The notes beneath the pieces were generated by a model, which was not told the origin of the DNA, did not search any database, and saw only the letters and a list, made by a program, of their open reading frames with translations. Below are positions 50,938 through 59,943 of a DNA stretch of 64,000 nucleotides, piece by piece (within the stretch, counting starts at the first letter, position 1; every line of letters starts with the position of its first letter). Location of the stretch: NCBI GenBank assembly GCA_965250105.1, contig OZ252290.1:3038001-3102000 (forward strand), written 5' to 3'. Position numbers and translations under genes: made by a program. Origin of the DNA: JBCBSK01 sp965250105. GTDB taxonomy: Bacteria; Pseudomonadota; Alphaproteobacteria; Rhizobiales; Tepidamorphaceae.

Positions 50938-52152
50938 TTAGGCGACGGCCCGGCTCAGGGCGCATTGCGACCAGAGGTCGTTCAGCGAGCGGACGAGGTG
51001 GTCGATATCCTCGTCGGTATGCAGCGGCGACGGCGTGATGCGCAGCCGCTCGGTGCCCTTCGGCACGGTCGGATAATTGATCGGCTGGATATAGATGTCG
51101 TAGCTGTCGAGCAGCACGTCCGAGATCCATTTGCACTTCTTCGGGTCGCCGACCATGACCGGGATGATGTGGCTCGGATTCTCCATATGCGGAATGCCGA
51201 TGGCGTCGAGCCGCGCGCGCACCTTGGTGACGCGTTCCTTGTGGCGGGCGCGCTCGATCTGGCTCTGCTTGAGGTGCTGGATCGAGACCGTGGCGCCGGC
51301 GGCGATGGCCGGCGGCAGGGCGGTGGTGAAGATGAAGCCCGACGAGAAGCTGCGCACGAAATCGCACAGCGCTTCCGATGCCGCGATGTAGCCGCCGAGC
51401 ACGCCGAACGCCTTGCCGAGCGTGCCCTCGATGACCGTCAGCCGGTCCATTAGCCCGTCGCGCTCGGCGACGCCGCCGCCGCGCGGGCCGTAGAGGCCGA
51501 CCGCATGCACTTCGTCGAGATAGGTCATCGCGCCATGCTTGTCGGCGACGTCGCAGATCTCGGCGATCGGCGCGATGTCGCCATCCATCGAATAGACCGA
51601 TTCGAAGGCGACGATCTTCGGCCGGCCGGGCTCGATCGCCGCGAGCTTGCGGTCGAGATCCTCGACGTCATTGTGTTTCCAGATCACCTTGTCGGCGCGG
51701 CTGTGGCGAATGCCTTCGATCATCGAGGCATGATTGAGCGCGTCCGACAGGATCACGCAGCCCGGCATCTTGGCGCCCAGCGTGCCGAGCGAGGCCCAGT
51801 TCGAGACATAGCCCGAGGTGAAGATCAGCGCGGCTTCCTTGTTGTGAAGGTCCGCCAGCTCGCGCTCGAGAAGGACGTGATAGTGGTTGGTGCCCGAAAT
51901 GTTGCGGGTGCCCCCGGCGCCGGCGCCGCATTTGTCGATCGCGGCATGCATCGCGTCGTGGACGGCCTTGTTCTGGCCCATGCCGAGATAGTCGTTGGAG
52001 CACCAGACCGTGACATCATGGGTGCGGTCGTCGACATAGCGGGTGGCGCGCGGGAAATTGCCGGCATGGCGTTCGAGATCGGCGAAGACGCGGTAGCGGC
52101 CCTCGTCCTTCAGGCCCGCCAGTTCCGAGACGAAATAGTTTTCGTAGTCCAT
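50938..52152 (-). CDS. hemA: 5-aminolevulinate synthase
   Basis: 404 residues from the ATG at 52152. PLP-dependent condensation of glycine and succinyl-CoA, the C4 route to haem and bacteriochlorophyll. The alpha-oxoamine synthase motifs are present: VWCSNDYLGMGQN, GAGAGGTRNISGTNHYH, and the PLP lysine in GTLGKAFGVLGGYIA. Its place beside puhE in the PGC matches other Alphaproteobacteria. It has its own 317-base upstream gap, so an independent promoter is likely. GGGGAG lies 10-15 bases before the ATG. Confidence 0.97.
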   Translation of the reverse strand: MDYENYFVSELAGLKDEGRYRVFADLERHAGNFPRATRYVDDRTHDVTVWCSNDYLGMGQNKAVHDAMHAAIDKCGAGAGGTRNISGTNHYHVLLERELADLHNKEAALIFTSGYVSNWASLGTLGAKMPGCVILSDALNHASMIEGIRHSRADKVIWKHNDVEDLDRKLAAIEPGRPKIVAFESVYSMDGDIAPIAEICDVADKHGAMTYLDEVHAVGLYGPRGGGVAERDGLMDRLTVIEGTLGKAFGVLGGYIAASEALCDFVRSFSSGFIFTTALPPAIAAGATVSIQHLKQSQIERARHKERVTKVRARLDAIGIPHMENPSHIIPVMVGDPKKCKWISDVLLDSYDIYIQPINYPTVPKGTERLRITPSPLHTDEDIDHLVRSLNDLWSQCALSRAVA

Positions 52153-52469
52153 GACCGGTGTCTCCCCGCCCTTACGCATCGTCTTTCTCTCTCACTCCGT
52201 GTCGCGGACACTGTGTGCCGCTGATGTTTTCATCTCGTTACGGTGGTTCAAGCCGGTTATTCCGTACGACCGGTCGCTGAGGTCACCACGTGCTGAGGCC
52301 ACCGTTCTATGGCACCTCGTCAGGATACCGGGTCATGGCATTGGCATGGTTGGCGGTGCGACCCGCCTGATATCGCCGACTTGATCGTCCGCCGCAAGGC
52401 CATGGCGCAGCGTCCCTGCGTCGCATTGGGGGCGTCCCGGCGCCGGCCATCGCGGAAGTCGGGCACATA
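52153..52469. other. 317-base gap between hemA start and puhE stop
   Basis: No gene supported on either strand. It should contain the hemA promoter (minus strand). I found a short inverted repeat GTGTC-GCG-GACAC at 52199-52211 but no exact TGT-N12-ACA and no FNR-type TTGAT-N4-ATCAA palindrome. Confidence 0.6.
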
Positions 52470-53342
52470 TCACGACCGCCCCGGTTTCGATTGCCGTGGC
52501 ACGGGGGCCGTGACCGCGACCGGATCGGGCACGAGGTCGCGGCCGGCGAACGGCGGGTGATCGGCATCGGGCCGCGCCTCGCGGCCGAGATACCATTGCC
52601 ACAGGGCCGCGTCGCGGATCGGCAGCACCATGAACCAGTGTTCGAGCACGGCCAGCGCCGTCAGCGTCGCGATCAGCGCATAGGCGGTCTGGCTGAAGGG
52701 ATCGGCGTCGGCGGCCATCGCGCCATGGCTCAGCCAGGCGGCGAGCAGGATCCCGAACGTCACCGAAAACGGATAGAGCGGATTGAGGCGACGGGTGCCG
52801 AAATAGGTCTTGAGATAGTCGAGACGGGCGGGCAGGAACTCGACCGTCACCTTCGGCACGCCGAGGAAGATGTTGAACTTGGCGCTCAGCCGCATGACCC
52901 ATAACAGCGTGAACGTCCAGAAGGCGACGGGGTTGGCGCTGTCGGCCGCGACGATCGCCAGCGCCACCACGGTCAGCGCGATGGCGATCTCGTGATAGAT
53001 CAGCGTTTCGGTGGCATAGCGAAATCGCTTCAGGCCCTTGGCGCCGGGCGGGCAGGGGCTGCGCCTCGGGCCGGTGACGAGGCCCGTGAGAAAGCTTACC
53101 TCGTGCCAGCCCCACAGAACCAGTGCCGCCGCGAAGGCCATGAACGCGCCGGAGACGGTCGCCGTGTCGCGGCTGTCGAACACGACGACGATCGCGATGA
53201 TGGCCAGCACGCTCGTCACGCCGAGCAGGAACCGCCGGCTGATCTGCGGCAGGCGGTCGGCCAGGATGATCAGGCCCGTGCTGAACCACCACAGGAACAG
53301 CGCGAACAGGATCCCTGACCAGACGGGGCCGATGGCGCTCAC
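52470..53342 (-). CDS. puhE: PuhE, photosynthetic complex assembly protein
   Basis: 290 residues with about seven hydrophobic helices. It starts SAIGPVWSGILFALFLWWFSTGLIILADRLP and has GWHEVSFLTGLVTGPRRSPCPPGAKGLKRF, YHEIAIALTVVALAI and KFNIFLGVPKVTVEFLPARL, which are the DUF3623/PuhE blocks. It supports reaction centre/LH1 assembly in Rhodobacter. Cotranscribed after acsF (30 bases). The C-terminal 40 residues are Pro-rich and probably cytoplasmic. Confidence 0.93.
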   Translation of the reverse strand: MSAIGPVWSGILFALFLWWFSTGLIILADRLPQISRRFLLGVTSVLAIIAIVVVFDSRDTATVSGAFMAFAAALVLWGWHEVSFLTGLVTGPRRSPCPPGAKGLKRFRYATETLIYHEIAIALTVVALAIVAADSANPVAFWTFTLLWVMRLSAKFNIFLGVPKVTVEFLPARLDYLKTYFGTRRLNPLYPFSVTFGILLAAWLSHGAMAADADPFSQTAYALIATLTALAVLEHWFMVLPIRDAALWQWYLGREARPDADHPPFAGRDLVPDPVAVTAPVPRQSKPGRS

Positions 53343-53372
53343 GGGCTCGCTCTCATCTGACCGGTGATCCCC

Positions 53373-54470
53373 CTACCAGGCCGGTTGCAGCCGGCTGGTG
53401 GCCGGGATGTCGTTCTTCTTGGTCGGCAGCAGATAGAGCCGGGCGAAGACCAGGCCGGCGCGCGCGCCATGCCAGACCTTCTTGATTCCGCCCGTCACGC
53501 CGCCTTCGGCATGCGCCTTTTCCATCGCCTGGTTGATGCGATGCAGGCTGGACAGTCCCTTGCGGAATGCCGGATGGTCGATGTCGAGCATCACCGGGAA
53601 GCACTGTTTCGAGATCTCGCTGGTGATGCGGAAGACCTCGAAGTCGTATTCGTCGATATCGACGCCGAGCGCTTGATGGAAATCGACCCGGGCCTGGTCG
53701 CGCACATACATGGTCGCGAACACCGCCAGAAGGAAGAAGCGGATCCACAGCTTGTTGCCGCCTTTCAGCATGTCCGGATTGGCGCGCATCAGCAGGGAGA
53801 ACGCCTCGCCATGGCGGAACTCGTCATTGCACCACTCCTCGAACCATTTGAAGATCGGATGGAAGCGGCGGTCGGGATGGCGCTCGAGATGCCGGTAGAT
53901 GGTGATGTAGCGGGCGTAGCCGATCTTCTCCGACAGATAGGTGGCGTAGAAGATGAATTTCGGCCGGAAATAGGTGTATTTCTTGGCCTTGGTCAGAAAG
54001 CCGAGATTGACCCCGATATCGAAGTCCTTGAGCGTGTCGTTGATGAAGCCGGCATGGCGTGATTCATCGCGCGCCATATAGGAGAACAGTTCGCAGATAT
54101 CCGGGTTCGAGCCGCGCTTCTTCATCTCCTTGTAGAGCACGCAGCCGGAGAACTCCGCCGTCAGCGAGCTGACCAGGAAATCGACGAACTCCTTGCGCAG
54201 GCCCGGCGGCAGGGCGTCGAGATCGATCTTGTCCCAATCCGCGTTGCGCTTGAAATGGCCCTTATTGGGGTCGGACCGCATTTCCGCGATCAGTTCGTCC
54301 CATTCGCCGCGTACCGAACTCACATCCATCTTGTCGAGGGCGTCGAAATCGGTGGTGTAGAAGCGCGGATTGAGCAGCGTCGTTTCCTGCGCCTGGCGCG
54401 TGGTCTCGTTAAGCGGCGCGCGCGCCTTGGCGGCCTCGCGCGCGGTGACGTCTCCTGCATGCACGTTCAT
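53373..54470 (-). CDS. acsF: Aerobic Mg-protoporphyrin IX monomethyl ester cyclase
   Basis: 365 residues from the ATG at 54470. Di-iron monooxygenase with ligand motifs EFSGCVLYKEMKKR...FSYMARDESRHAGF and EEWCNDEFRHGEAF, each carrying the E-x-x-H type pair. It builds ring E with O2. It sits inside the puh operon as in Rubrivivax. With bchE also present, the organism can make the isocyclic ring with or without oxygen. The N-terminus overlaps the 101-aa gene's stop by four bases. Confidence 0.96.
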   Translation of the reverse strand: MNVHAGDVTAREAAKARAPLNETTRQAQETTLLNPRFYTTDFDALDKMDVSSVRGEWDELIAEMRSDPNKGHFKRNADWDKIDLDALPPGLRKEFVDFLVSSLTAEFSGCVLYKEMKKRGSNPDICELFSYMARDESRHAGFINDTLKDFDIGVNLGFLTKAKKYTYFRPKFIFYATYLSEKIGYARYITIYRHLERHPDRRFHPIFKWFEEWCNDEFRHGEAFSLLMRANPDMLKGGNKLWIRFFLLAVFATMYVRDQARVDFHQALGVDIDEYDFEVFRITSEISKQCFPVMLDIDHPAFRKGLSSLHRINQAMEKAHAEGGVTGGIKKVWHGARAGLVFARLYLLPTKKNDIPATSRLQPAW

Positions 54471-54772
54471 AGGGATGCCCTTTCGGAGAAGCTGAACTCG
54501 CAGAGTTCCATGAATTCGAGATCGCCGGTTAGCCGGGTCCAGGTGCGCTCGGCCCAGCCGGCGCGCCTTACGGTCGCCATGCGCTCGAAGCGGACGCGCT
54601 CGCCATAGGGCACCTCGACCGGCGCGCCATGGACGATGACCTCGTCGCCGGGATGGATCGCCACGTCGCCGTCGAGCTCGACATAGGCGTGCAGGCTCTC
54701 GAAGGTATTCTCGATATCGACGGTGCAGGGCACGTCGAAGCTTTCGCGCCCGCCGAGAAGATTGCCGATCAT
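54467..54772 (-). CDS. Conserved small protein of the puh operon (101 aa)
   Basis: 101 residues between puhC and acsF, overlapping both by four bases (ATGA), so translation is coupled on both sides. The sequence looks like a small beta-rich soluble protein: FDVPCTVDIENTFESLHAYVELDGDVAIHPGDEVIVHGAPVEVPYGE, then TVRRAGWAERTWTRLTGDLEFMELCEFSF. No helix, signal or cofactor motif. I recall unnamed ORFs at this position in other PGCs, but no function. The coupling to acsF suggests a role in cyclase function or RC assembly. Confidence 0.8.
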   Translation of the reverse strand: MIGNLLGGRESFDVPCTVDIENTFESLHAYVELDGDVAIHPGDEVIVHGAPVEVPYGERVRFERMATVRRAGWAERTWTRLTGDLEFMELCEFSFSERASL

Positions 54773-55233
54773 CGTGTCCCGTCTCCCTGGTCAAGCAGCC
54801 CCGCCACGAGCCTTCCATTGTCGATGCCGAAGGCCCGCATATCGATGCGCATATGCGTCAGCGGATCGCGCAGCATCAGATGGCCGTCGTCGTAGAGATT
54901 GAGCTCATAGGCGGCCGCGAGATCGGACGGCGGCAGATGGCGCCGCTCACGCTGCAGCCCGCGCAACACGCCGCGCAGGAACGACCCCTCGTCCTCGGCG
55001 AAGGCGCGCAACACCGTCGCATCCGCCCCGTCGCGGACGATCAGCGTCCCGTCCGGCTGCGGTTCGAACACCAGAAGCCGGGACATCGTCGCCGCGTCCA
55101 GGCTGCGGTCGGGGGCTGTCTGCTCGATCGAGCGCTGCCCGGCGATGACCAGCATCACCGCGACCGTCATCGCGACGACGACCGCGACCATCAAACGCCA
55201 GGGAATGCGTCTTTCGGCAACTGCGCTTGTCAC
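54769..55233 (-). CDS. puhC: PuhC, photosynthetic complex assembly protein
   Basis: 154 residues. One N-terminal membrane helix (PWRLMVAVVVAMTVAVMLVIAG, about 11-33), then a periplasmic domain with LLVFEPQPDGTLIVRDGADATVL, GEDEGSFLRGVLRGLQRER-like and LTLWDDGHL-like blocks (here FAEDEGSFLRGVLRGLQRERR, YELNLYDDGHLMLRDPLTHMRIDMRAFG). These match PuhC, which helps organise the RC-LH1 core. 132 bases separate it from puhB; nothing is seen in that gap. Confidence 0.9.
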   Translation of the reverse strand: MTSAVAERRIPWRLMVAVVVAMTVAVMLVIAGQRSIEQTAPDRSLDAATMSRLLVFEPQPDGTLIVRDGADATVLRAFAEDEGSFLRGVLRGLQRERRHLPPSDLAAAYELNLYDDGHLMLRDPLTHMRIDMRAFGIDNGRLVAGLLDQGDGTR

Positions 55234-55365
55234 TGTCGGTCTCCCTTGGACTGCGACCGCCTTGGTCTGGGCCCGTTTCGGGGCCGTTGAAGCGGTTCTC
55301 GTTCCGTATGGTCGCTATGCTGTCTGGCGCCTGTCTTGCGATTGTCTTGGATCTGAGCGGCGGCT

Positions 55366-56031
55366 TTAGCCGGTCGCGGGTTCGAGCCTCCCCGGCGTTT
55401 TCGTCCCGGCCGTCGTTCCGTCGGCCATGGCGACCGGCTGCGCCGCCTGCTTTCCGGCGTCGCGCGCCAGGGCGTTGGCCAGGATCTCGGCGGCCTGGTC
55501 GACATCTGGGATGCAGCGGAAGGCGGGCTGGGAATCGAAGAAGCGCCACGGCCGGACATGCGGCCACAGCATCAGGAAGAAAGGGCGGCCCGTGCCGCGC
55601 ACCGACAGCGCGATATTGCCCGTGCCGTCCTTGCGCCGGCGCAGCGTCGCGGCCTCGATCGTACTGAAGGGCAGGTTGATGACCGTCGACACCGCCACGC
55701 CGATGCGCAGCACGACCCGCTTGTTGGTCACGGTGTAGAGCGTCGTGCGCGCCACCCACCAGGCATAGAGCGTGAGAATGGCGATCGGCACCGCCGCGAT
55801 GATCGCGAACCACACCACGAGCGCGACGGCATCGCCATGGGTGCCACCCTCGCGCAACGTGACCGCCACCTGCCAGGCGCACAGGATCGCGAAATAGAGG
55901 CCGATCATGCGGATGTGCATGCCGTGAATGGTGAGCGACCAGGGATCCGGCGCGCCCTGCCAGAGGACGCGCTCGCCCTCCGGCATCTCTTCGGGCAGAC
56001 CGGGGACCGGCTCGTAATCGTGCTCGCGCAC
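55366..56031 (-). CDS. puhB: PuhB, photosynthetic complex assembly protein
   Basis: 221 residues. It starts MREHDYEPVPGLPEEMPEGERVLWQGAPDPWSL, which is diagnostic. Three hydrophobic helices lie between about 40 and 95, then a bacterial PH-like domain (TLYTVTNKRVVLRIGVAVSTVINLPFSTIEAATLRR). PuhB promotes reaction centre assembly. The C-terminal 30 residues (KQAAQPVAMADGTTAGTKTP) are low-complexity. 12 bases after puhA. Confidence 0.94.
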   Translation of the reverse strand: MREHDYEPVPGLPEEMPEGERVLWQGAPDPWSLTIHGMHIRMIGLYFAILCAWQVAVTLREGGTHGDAVALVVWFAIIAAVPIAILTLYAWWVARTTLYTVTNKRVVLRIGVAVSTVINLPFSTIEAATLRRRKDGTGNIALSVRGTGRPFFLMLWPHVRPWRFFDSQPAFRCIPDVDQAAEILANALARDAGKQAAQPVAMADGTTAGTKTPGRLEPATG

Positions 56032-56043
56032 AGAAGACCTCCC

Positions 56044-56823
56044 TTAGAAATACGGATCAACCCGCTGCGGCGTCGCATAGAGTTGACCGGCGCCGTAATA
56101 GGCGCAGATCTTTTCTTCTTCGAGCATTGTGACCTGATCGGAATTGGCCAGCATCGGTACGTCTGCGAACTGACTTCCGAGAATTGCGTTAACAGCGATC
56201 TGTTGTTTTCGCCGATTTGTCACAGTGAACGTCACCGGCAGCAAAACCTTGCGCATGCCGTCGGTGATTGGCACGTCGACTTCGAGATAGCGGATCAGAT
56301 GTTCGGCCCGGTCGATCCAGATCTCCGAGACCGTGCCGCCGACCGCGCCATCGGCGCCAACGACGTCCATGCCGCGCGGATCGGGGTCTTCCGGCGCCAC
56401 CGAAAAGGCCGGCAGCAGCCGTGCCGGCACGATCTTCGGCTCCCCTTCATGGGTCATTTCCGGATGATCGGCGCGCAGCGCGTAGCCACCCGGGCCGACG
56501 CCGTCGAGCATCGGATTGCCGGTCGGCTCGATCGGCGCGCCGGGCCAGACCGCGAGCCGGCGGGCGCGCAGTTCGCGCGTCGAATCGCGCTTGTCGTTGG
56601 GGGCCTGGACCTCGCTGCCATCGGCGAGGCGGAAGGTTTTCGGCTCGGCCATCCACAACGCGCCGACGGTTTCGAGCTGGCCGTCGGTGTCCTTTTCGAG
56701 CGGATAGCCCTCGCGCCGGTCTTCGCGCCGGAGATAGAAGATCAAGCCGAAGAAGAAGACCCAAAAGATGTACAACGCGATCTGCGCCGTATCGATGTAG
56801 CCTGTGAATGCGCCCGTTCCCAT
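56044..56823 (-). CDS. puhA: Photosynthetic reaction centre H subunit
   Basis: 259 residues, family length. One N-terminal helix (YIDTAQIALYIFWVFFFGLIFYLRREDRREGYPLE) and a PRC-barrel cytoplasmic domain (VVGADGAVGGTVSEIWIDRAEHLIRYLEVDV). It caps reaction centre L/M and guides protons to QB. The C-terminal FTVTNRRKQQIAVNAILGSQFADVP... is conserved. GGAGG precedes the ATG by 5 bases. 24 bases after lhaA. Confidence 0.98.
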   Translation of the reverse strand: MGTGAFTGYIDTAQIALYIFWVFFFGLIFYLRREDRREGYPLEKDTDGQLETVGALWMAEPKTFRLADGSEVQAPNDKRDSTRELRARRLAVWPGAPIEPTGNPMLDGVGPGGYALRADHPEMTHEGEPKIVPARLLPAFSVAPEDPDPRGMDVVGADGAVGGTVSEIWIDRAEHLIRYLEVDVPITDGMRKVLLPVTFTVTNRRKQQIAVNAILGSQFADVPMLANSDQVTMLEEEKICAYYGAGQLYATPQRVDPYF

Positions 56824-56847
56824 TGTCGAACCTCCTGGGGTCGTGGA

Positions 56848-58293
56848 CTAGCCCGGCAGATCGGCCAGCCCGAATTTGCCGTTTGGTGTGTTGTGGTCCG
56901 GCGCCGACCGCGCATGGCTGACGAGCGGGCCGATGACGACGAGCGTCGCGAACAGAAGGCAGATTTCGAGATAGTAGACGACGCTGTAGCCGGTCGCGGC
57001 GTGGTTGAGCACCGGGCCGAGCGCGCCGGAATTGGCCAGCCCGGCGACGAGATCGCGCAAGCCCCCGCCCATCGCCACGCCGAGCCCGGCGGCCGTCGCC
57101 TGCACCGCCCCCCAGGCGCCGAGCGCGATGCCGCTGCGGCCTGCATCGGCCAGCGCCATGGTGGCGGTCAGCATGGAGACGGCGAACAGTCCACCGCCGA
57201 AGCCGATCAATGCCGTGCCGATGCGGAAGATCAGCGGCGAGCCCAGCGGATTGGCCAGGACGACGGCCGAAAACGCCACGATGCCGAACAGAATGCCGAG
57301 GGCCGCCAGCCGGTAGGGATCATTGCCGGCGCCGAGCTGGCGGGCGGCGAGCGCGAGGCCCGCCAGCATGCCGCCGGCCAGAAGGGCTGTCAGAAGCGTC
57401 GTCTCGCTGACCGACAGGTTGAGCACTTCGCCACCATAGGGTTCGAGCAGGATGTCCTGCATCGAAAAGGCCAGCGTGCCGAGACCGAGCGCCAGCAGAA
57501 GCCGGCCGGTGCGCTGACCTTCGGCGAAGCTGTTCCAGGCTTCCGAGAAGCTCGGCCGGGGCCGGTCGTGGCGGGTGGCGTGCGGATTGCGGGTTTCCTG
57601 TTTCCACAGCGCCACGACATTCAGCACCAGCGTCACCAAGGCGGCGCCCTGGATGACCTGGATCAGCGTCATATTGTTGAAGTTGCTCAGCAGGATGCCG
57701 AGAATGATGCTGCTCGCCACCATGCCGACCAGAAGCATCACATAGAGGAGCGCGACCACCCGATGGCGGTTCTTGTCCGATGCGAGATCGGTAGCCAGCG
57801 CCAGCCCGGCGGTCTGCGTGGTGTGCAGGCCCGCGCCGACCAGCAGGAAGGCGGCCGCCGTCGCGATATGCCCGGCCCAGAGCGGTCCGCCGCCTTCCGA
57901 CAGGAGCAGGATCGCGAAGGGCATGAAGGACAGCCCGCCGAATTGCAGCATGGTGCCGATCCAGATGAACGGCACGCGGCGCCAGCCGAGATAGGACCGG
58001 TGCGTGTCGGAGCGATGCCCGATCAGCGCGCGGAACGGCGCGGCGGCGAGCGGCAGCGCGACCATCAGCGAGACCAGCCAGGCCGGCACCGAGAGTTCCA
58101 GGATCATCACCCGGTTCAGCGTGCCGGTCAGCAAGACGACGGCCATGCCGACCGAGATCTGAAACAGCGACAGCCGCAACAGCCGGCCGAGCGGCAGTTC
58201 TGGGCTCGCCGCGTCGGCGAAAGGCAGGAAGCGCGGACCCACCTGGGTCCATTGCCTGCCGACCCATTGGTTGATGGCGTTGACCGGTTTCAT
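56848..58293 (-). CDS. lhaA: LhaA, PucC-family light-harvesting assembly transporter
   Basis: 481 residues, 12 hydrophobic helices, major facilitator fold of the PucC/LhaA/bch2 family. Motifs: LPLGRLLRLSLFQISVGMAVVLLTGTLNRVMI, then RALIGHRSDTHRSYLGWRRVPFIWIGTMLQFGG and LASDKNRHRVVALLYVMLL. It is needed for LH1 assembly, probably delivering bacteriochlorophyll. Its position upstream of puhA is the conserved bchM-lhaA-puhA order. It overlaps bchM by four bases. Confidence 0.96.
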   Translation of the reverse strand: MKPVNAINQWVGRQWTQVGPRFLPFADAASPELPLGRLLRLSLFQISVGMAVVLLTGTLNRVMILELSVPAWLVSLMVALPLAAAPFRALIGHRSDTHRSYLGWRRVPFIWIGTMLQFGGLSFMPFAILLLSEGGGPLWAGHIATAAAFLLVGAGLHTTQTAGLALATDLASDKNRHRVVALLYVMLLVGMVASSIILGILLSNFNNMTLIQVIQGAALVTLVLNVVALWKQETRNPHATRHDRPRPSFSEAWNSFAEGQRTGRLLLALGLGTLAFSMQDILLEPYGGEVLNLSVSETTLLTALLAGGMLAGLALAARQLGAGNDPYRLAALGILFGIVAFSAVVLANPLGSPLIFRIGTALIGFGGGLFAVSMLTATMALADAGRSGIALGAWGAVQATAAGLGVAMGGGLRDLVAGLANSGALGPVLNHAATGYSVVYYLEICLLFATLVVIGPLVSHARSAPDHNTPNGKFGLADLPG

Positions 58294-58991
58294 CGGTGCA
58301 CGAGCTCCAGCGCCTGCGAGGTGTAGAAGCCGCTCTTGATCCGCGAGGTGCGGCCGATCCGCCAGCCGGTCAACGCCGGATCCTCGGCGATCAGCCGCCT
58401 GAGCCGTCCGTCGGCCACGGGCTCGATGGCCGGCGCCCGGTCGCTGCGCGGAAACAACCGCCCGGTCGCATGCATGACGGCGAGCATCGGCGTGCGCGGG
58501 GCGAAGGTGAACAGGATCGACCGGTCGATCCGCTCGGCCATGCCGGCGAGCACGCGCACCATGTCGCTGGTTTTGTAGTGGATCAGCGAATCCATGAAGA
58601 CCGCGTGGTCGAACCGCCCGAGTGCCGGATCGAGCATGTCGCCGGCGCGGAAATCGATGCGTGCCGGATCGATGTCGTCGGGCCGGAGGTCACGGGCGTG
58701 TTGGACCAGCGTGGGCGACAGGTCGATCGCCGTGACATGGGCATGACGGCGGGCGGCCTCGAAGCTAAGACTCCCGGTGCCGCAGCCGGCATCGAGCAGC
58801 GTCCGCTCCGCCAGATCCTCCGGCAGCCAGCCGAGCAGCGTCGCGCGCATGCGGTCGCGGCCGGCGCGCACCGTCGCGCGGATGCCGGAGACGGGCGCGT
58901 CGGAGGTCAGCTTCTTCCAGGCATCGGCGGCGGTCCGGTCGAAATAGGTTTCGATCTCGCCGCGTCGGGTCTGGTAGGTCGCTGTCGGCAT
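58290..58991 (-). CDS. bchM: Mg-protoporphyrin IX methyltransferase
   Basis: 233 residues. SAM-dependent methyltransferase: YFDRTAADAWKKLTSDAPVSGIRATVRAGRDRMRATLL is the BchM signature, then the SAM site LLDAGCGTGSLSFEAARR and IDLSPTLVQHAR. It makes the 13-propionate methyl ester, the substrate of AcsF and BchE. 52 bases after bchL. Confidence 0.97.
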   Translation of the reverse strand: MPTATYQTRRGEIETYFDRTAADAWKKLTSDAPVSGIRATVRAGRDRMRATLLGWLPEDLAERTLLDAGCGTGSLSFEAARRHAHVTAIDLSPTLVQHARDLRPDDIDPARIDFRAGDMLDPALGRFDHAVFMDSLIHYKTSDMVRVLAGMAERIDRSILFTFAPRTPMLAVMHATGRLFPRSDRAPAIEPVADGRLRRLIAEDPALTGWRIGRTSRIKSGFYTSQALELVHR

Positions 58992-59043
58992 GTCGGGCCT
59001 CTTATCGGGCTTGGGTCATGGGCGGGCCGGTTCGGGCGGTGCC

Positions 59044-59943
59044 TCAGTCGAAACCGAGGAAGTCGAAGATGTCGCGGTCGCGCATCGGCTGGGCGGGCAG
59101 CGGATCGGTGCCGGCCCACAGCGTTTCGGCGAGGTGCATGTATTCGTTCTGGACTTCGACGAGCGCGTCGGAATCACCCATCTCGAAGACGGTGCATTTC
59201 TTCAGCCGCGAGCGGCGGATTTCGTCGACATCCTTGAAATGGGCGAGCCGCTTCATGCCGACCGCCTCGTTGAAGCGGTCGATCTCGTCGGTGCCGGCGC
59301 TGCGATTGGCGATGCAGCCGCCGAGCCGGACGTCGTAATTCTTCGATTTCGCCATGATCGCGGCGACGATCCGGTTCATCGCGAAGATCGAATCGAAGTC
59401 GTTGGCGGTGACGATGACCGCGCGTTCGGCATGTTGCAGCGGGGCGGCGAAACCGCCGCAGACCACGTCGCCGAGCACGTCGAAGATCACCACATCGGTC
59501 TCTTCCAGAAGGTGATGCTCCTTCAGAAGCTTCACCGTCTGGCCGACGACATAGCCGCCGCAGCCGGTGCCCGCCGGCGGGCCGCCGGCCTCGACGCAAC
59601 TGACCCCGTTATAGCCTTCGAAGACGAAATCCTCGGGCCGCAATTCCTCGGAATGGAAGTTGACGGTCTCCAATACGTCGATGACCGTCGGCATCAGCTT
59701 CTTGGTCAGCGTGAAGGTCGAATCATGCTTGGGGTCGCAGCCGATCTGCAGCACCCGCTTGCCGAGCTTGGAAAACGCCACCGACAGGTTCGACGAGGTC
59801 GTCGACTTGCCGATGCCGCCCTTGCCGTAGACGGCGAACACTTTCGCGGTCTCGATCTGGAGGCTCGGATCCATCTTCACCTGGACGCTGCCTTCGCCGT
59901 CCTCGCGGCTCGGCAGGGTCGGATGCTTGAAAAGTGCGGTCAT
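59044..59943 (-). CDS. bchL: Light-independent protochlorophyllide reductase iron protein
   Basis: 299 residues. NifH-like P-loop AVYGKGGIGKSTTSSNLSVAFSKLGKRV, switch region CDPKHDSTFTLT, 4Fe-4S cysteines in GTGCGGYVVGQ and LGDVVCGGFAAPL. The dimer passes electrons to BchNB for ring D reduction in the dark. Overlaps the bchH stop by four bases. No N-terminal extension beyond the usual residues (TALFKHPTLPSREDGEGSVQVKMDPS). Confidence 0.98.
   Translation of the reverse strand: MTALFKHPTLPSREDGEGSVQVKMDPSLQIETAKVFAVYGKGGIGKSTTSSNLSVAFSKLGKRVLQIGCDPKHDSTFTLTKKLMPTVIDVLETVNFHSEELRPEDFVFEGYNGVSCVEAGGPPAGTGCGGYVVGQTVKLLKEHHLLEETDVVIFDVLGDVVCGGFAAPLQHAERAVIVTANDFDSIFAMNRIVAAIMAKSKNYDVRLGGCIANRSAGTDEIDRFNEAVGMKRLAHFKDVDEIRRSRLKKCTVFEMGDSDALVEVQNEYMHLAETLWAGTDPLPAQPMRDRDIFDFLGFD

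Noticed and set aside
52199..52211. GTGTC-GCG-GACAC upstream of hemA as a PpsR site
   Set aside because: The spacing is 3 instead of 12 between arms; not the TGT-N12-ACA operator.
55558..58326. Long plus-strand frame opposite puhB, puhA and lhaA
   Set aside because: Antisense shadow with low-complexity Arg/Gln/His composition; the minus strand carries three recognised genes.
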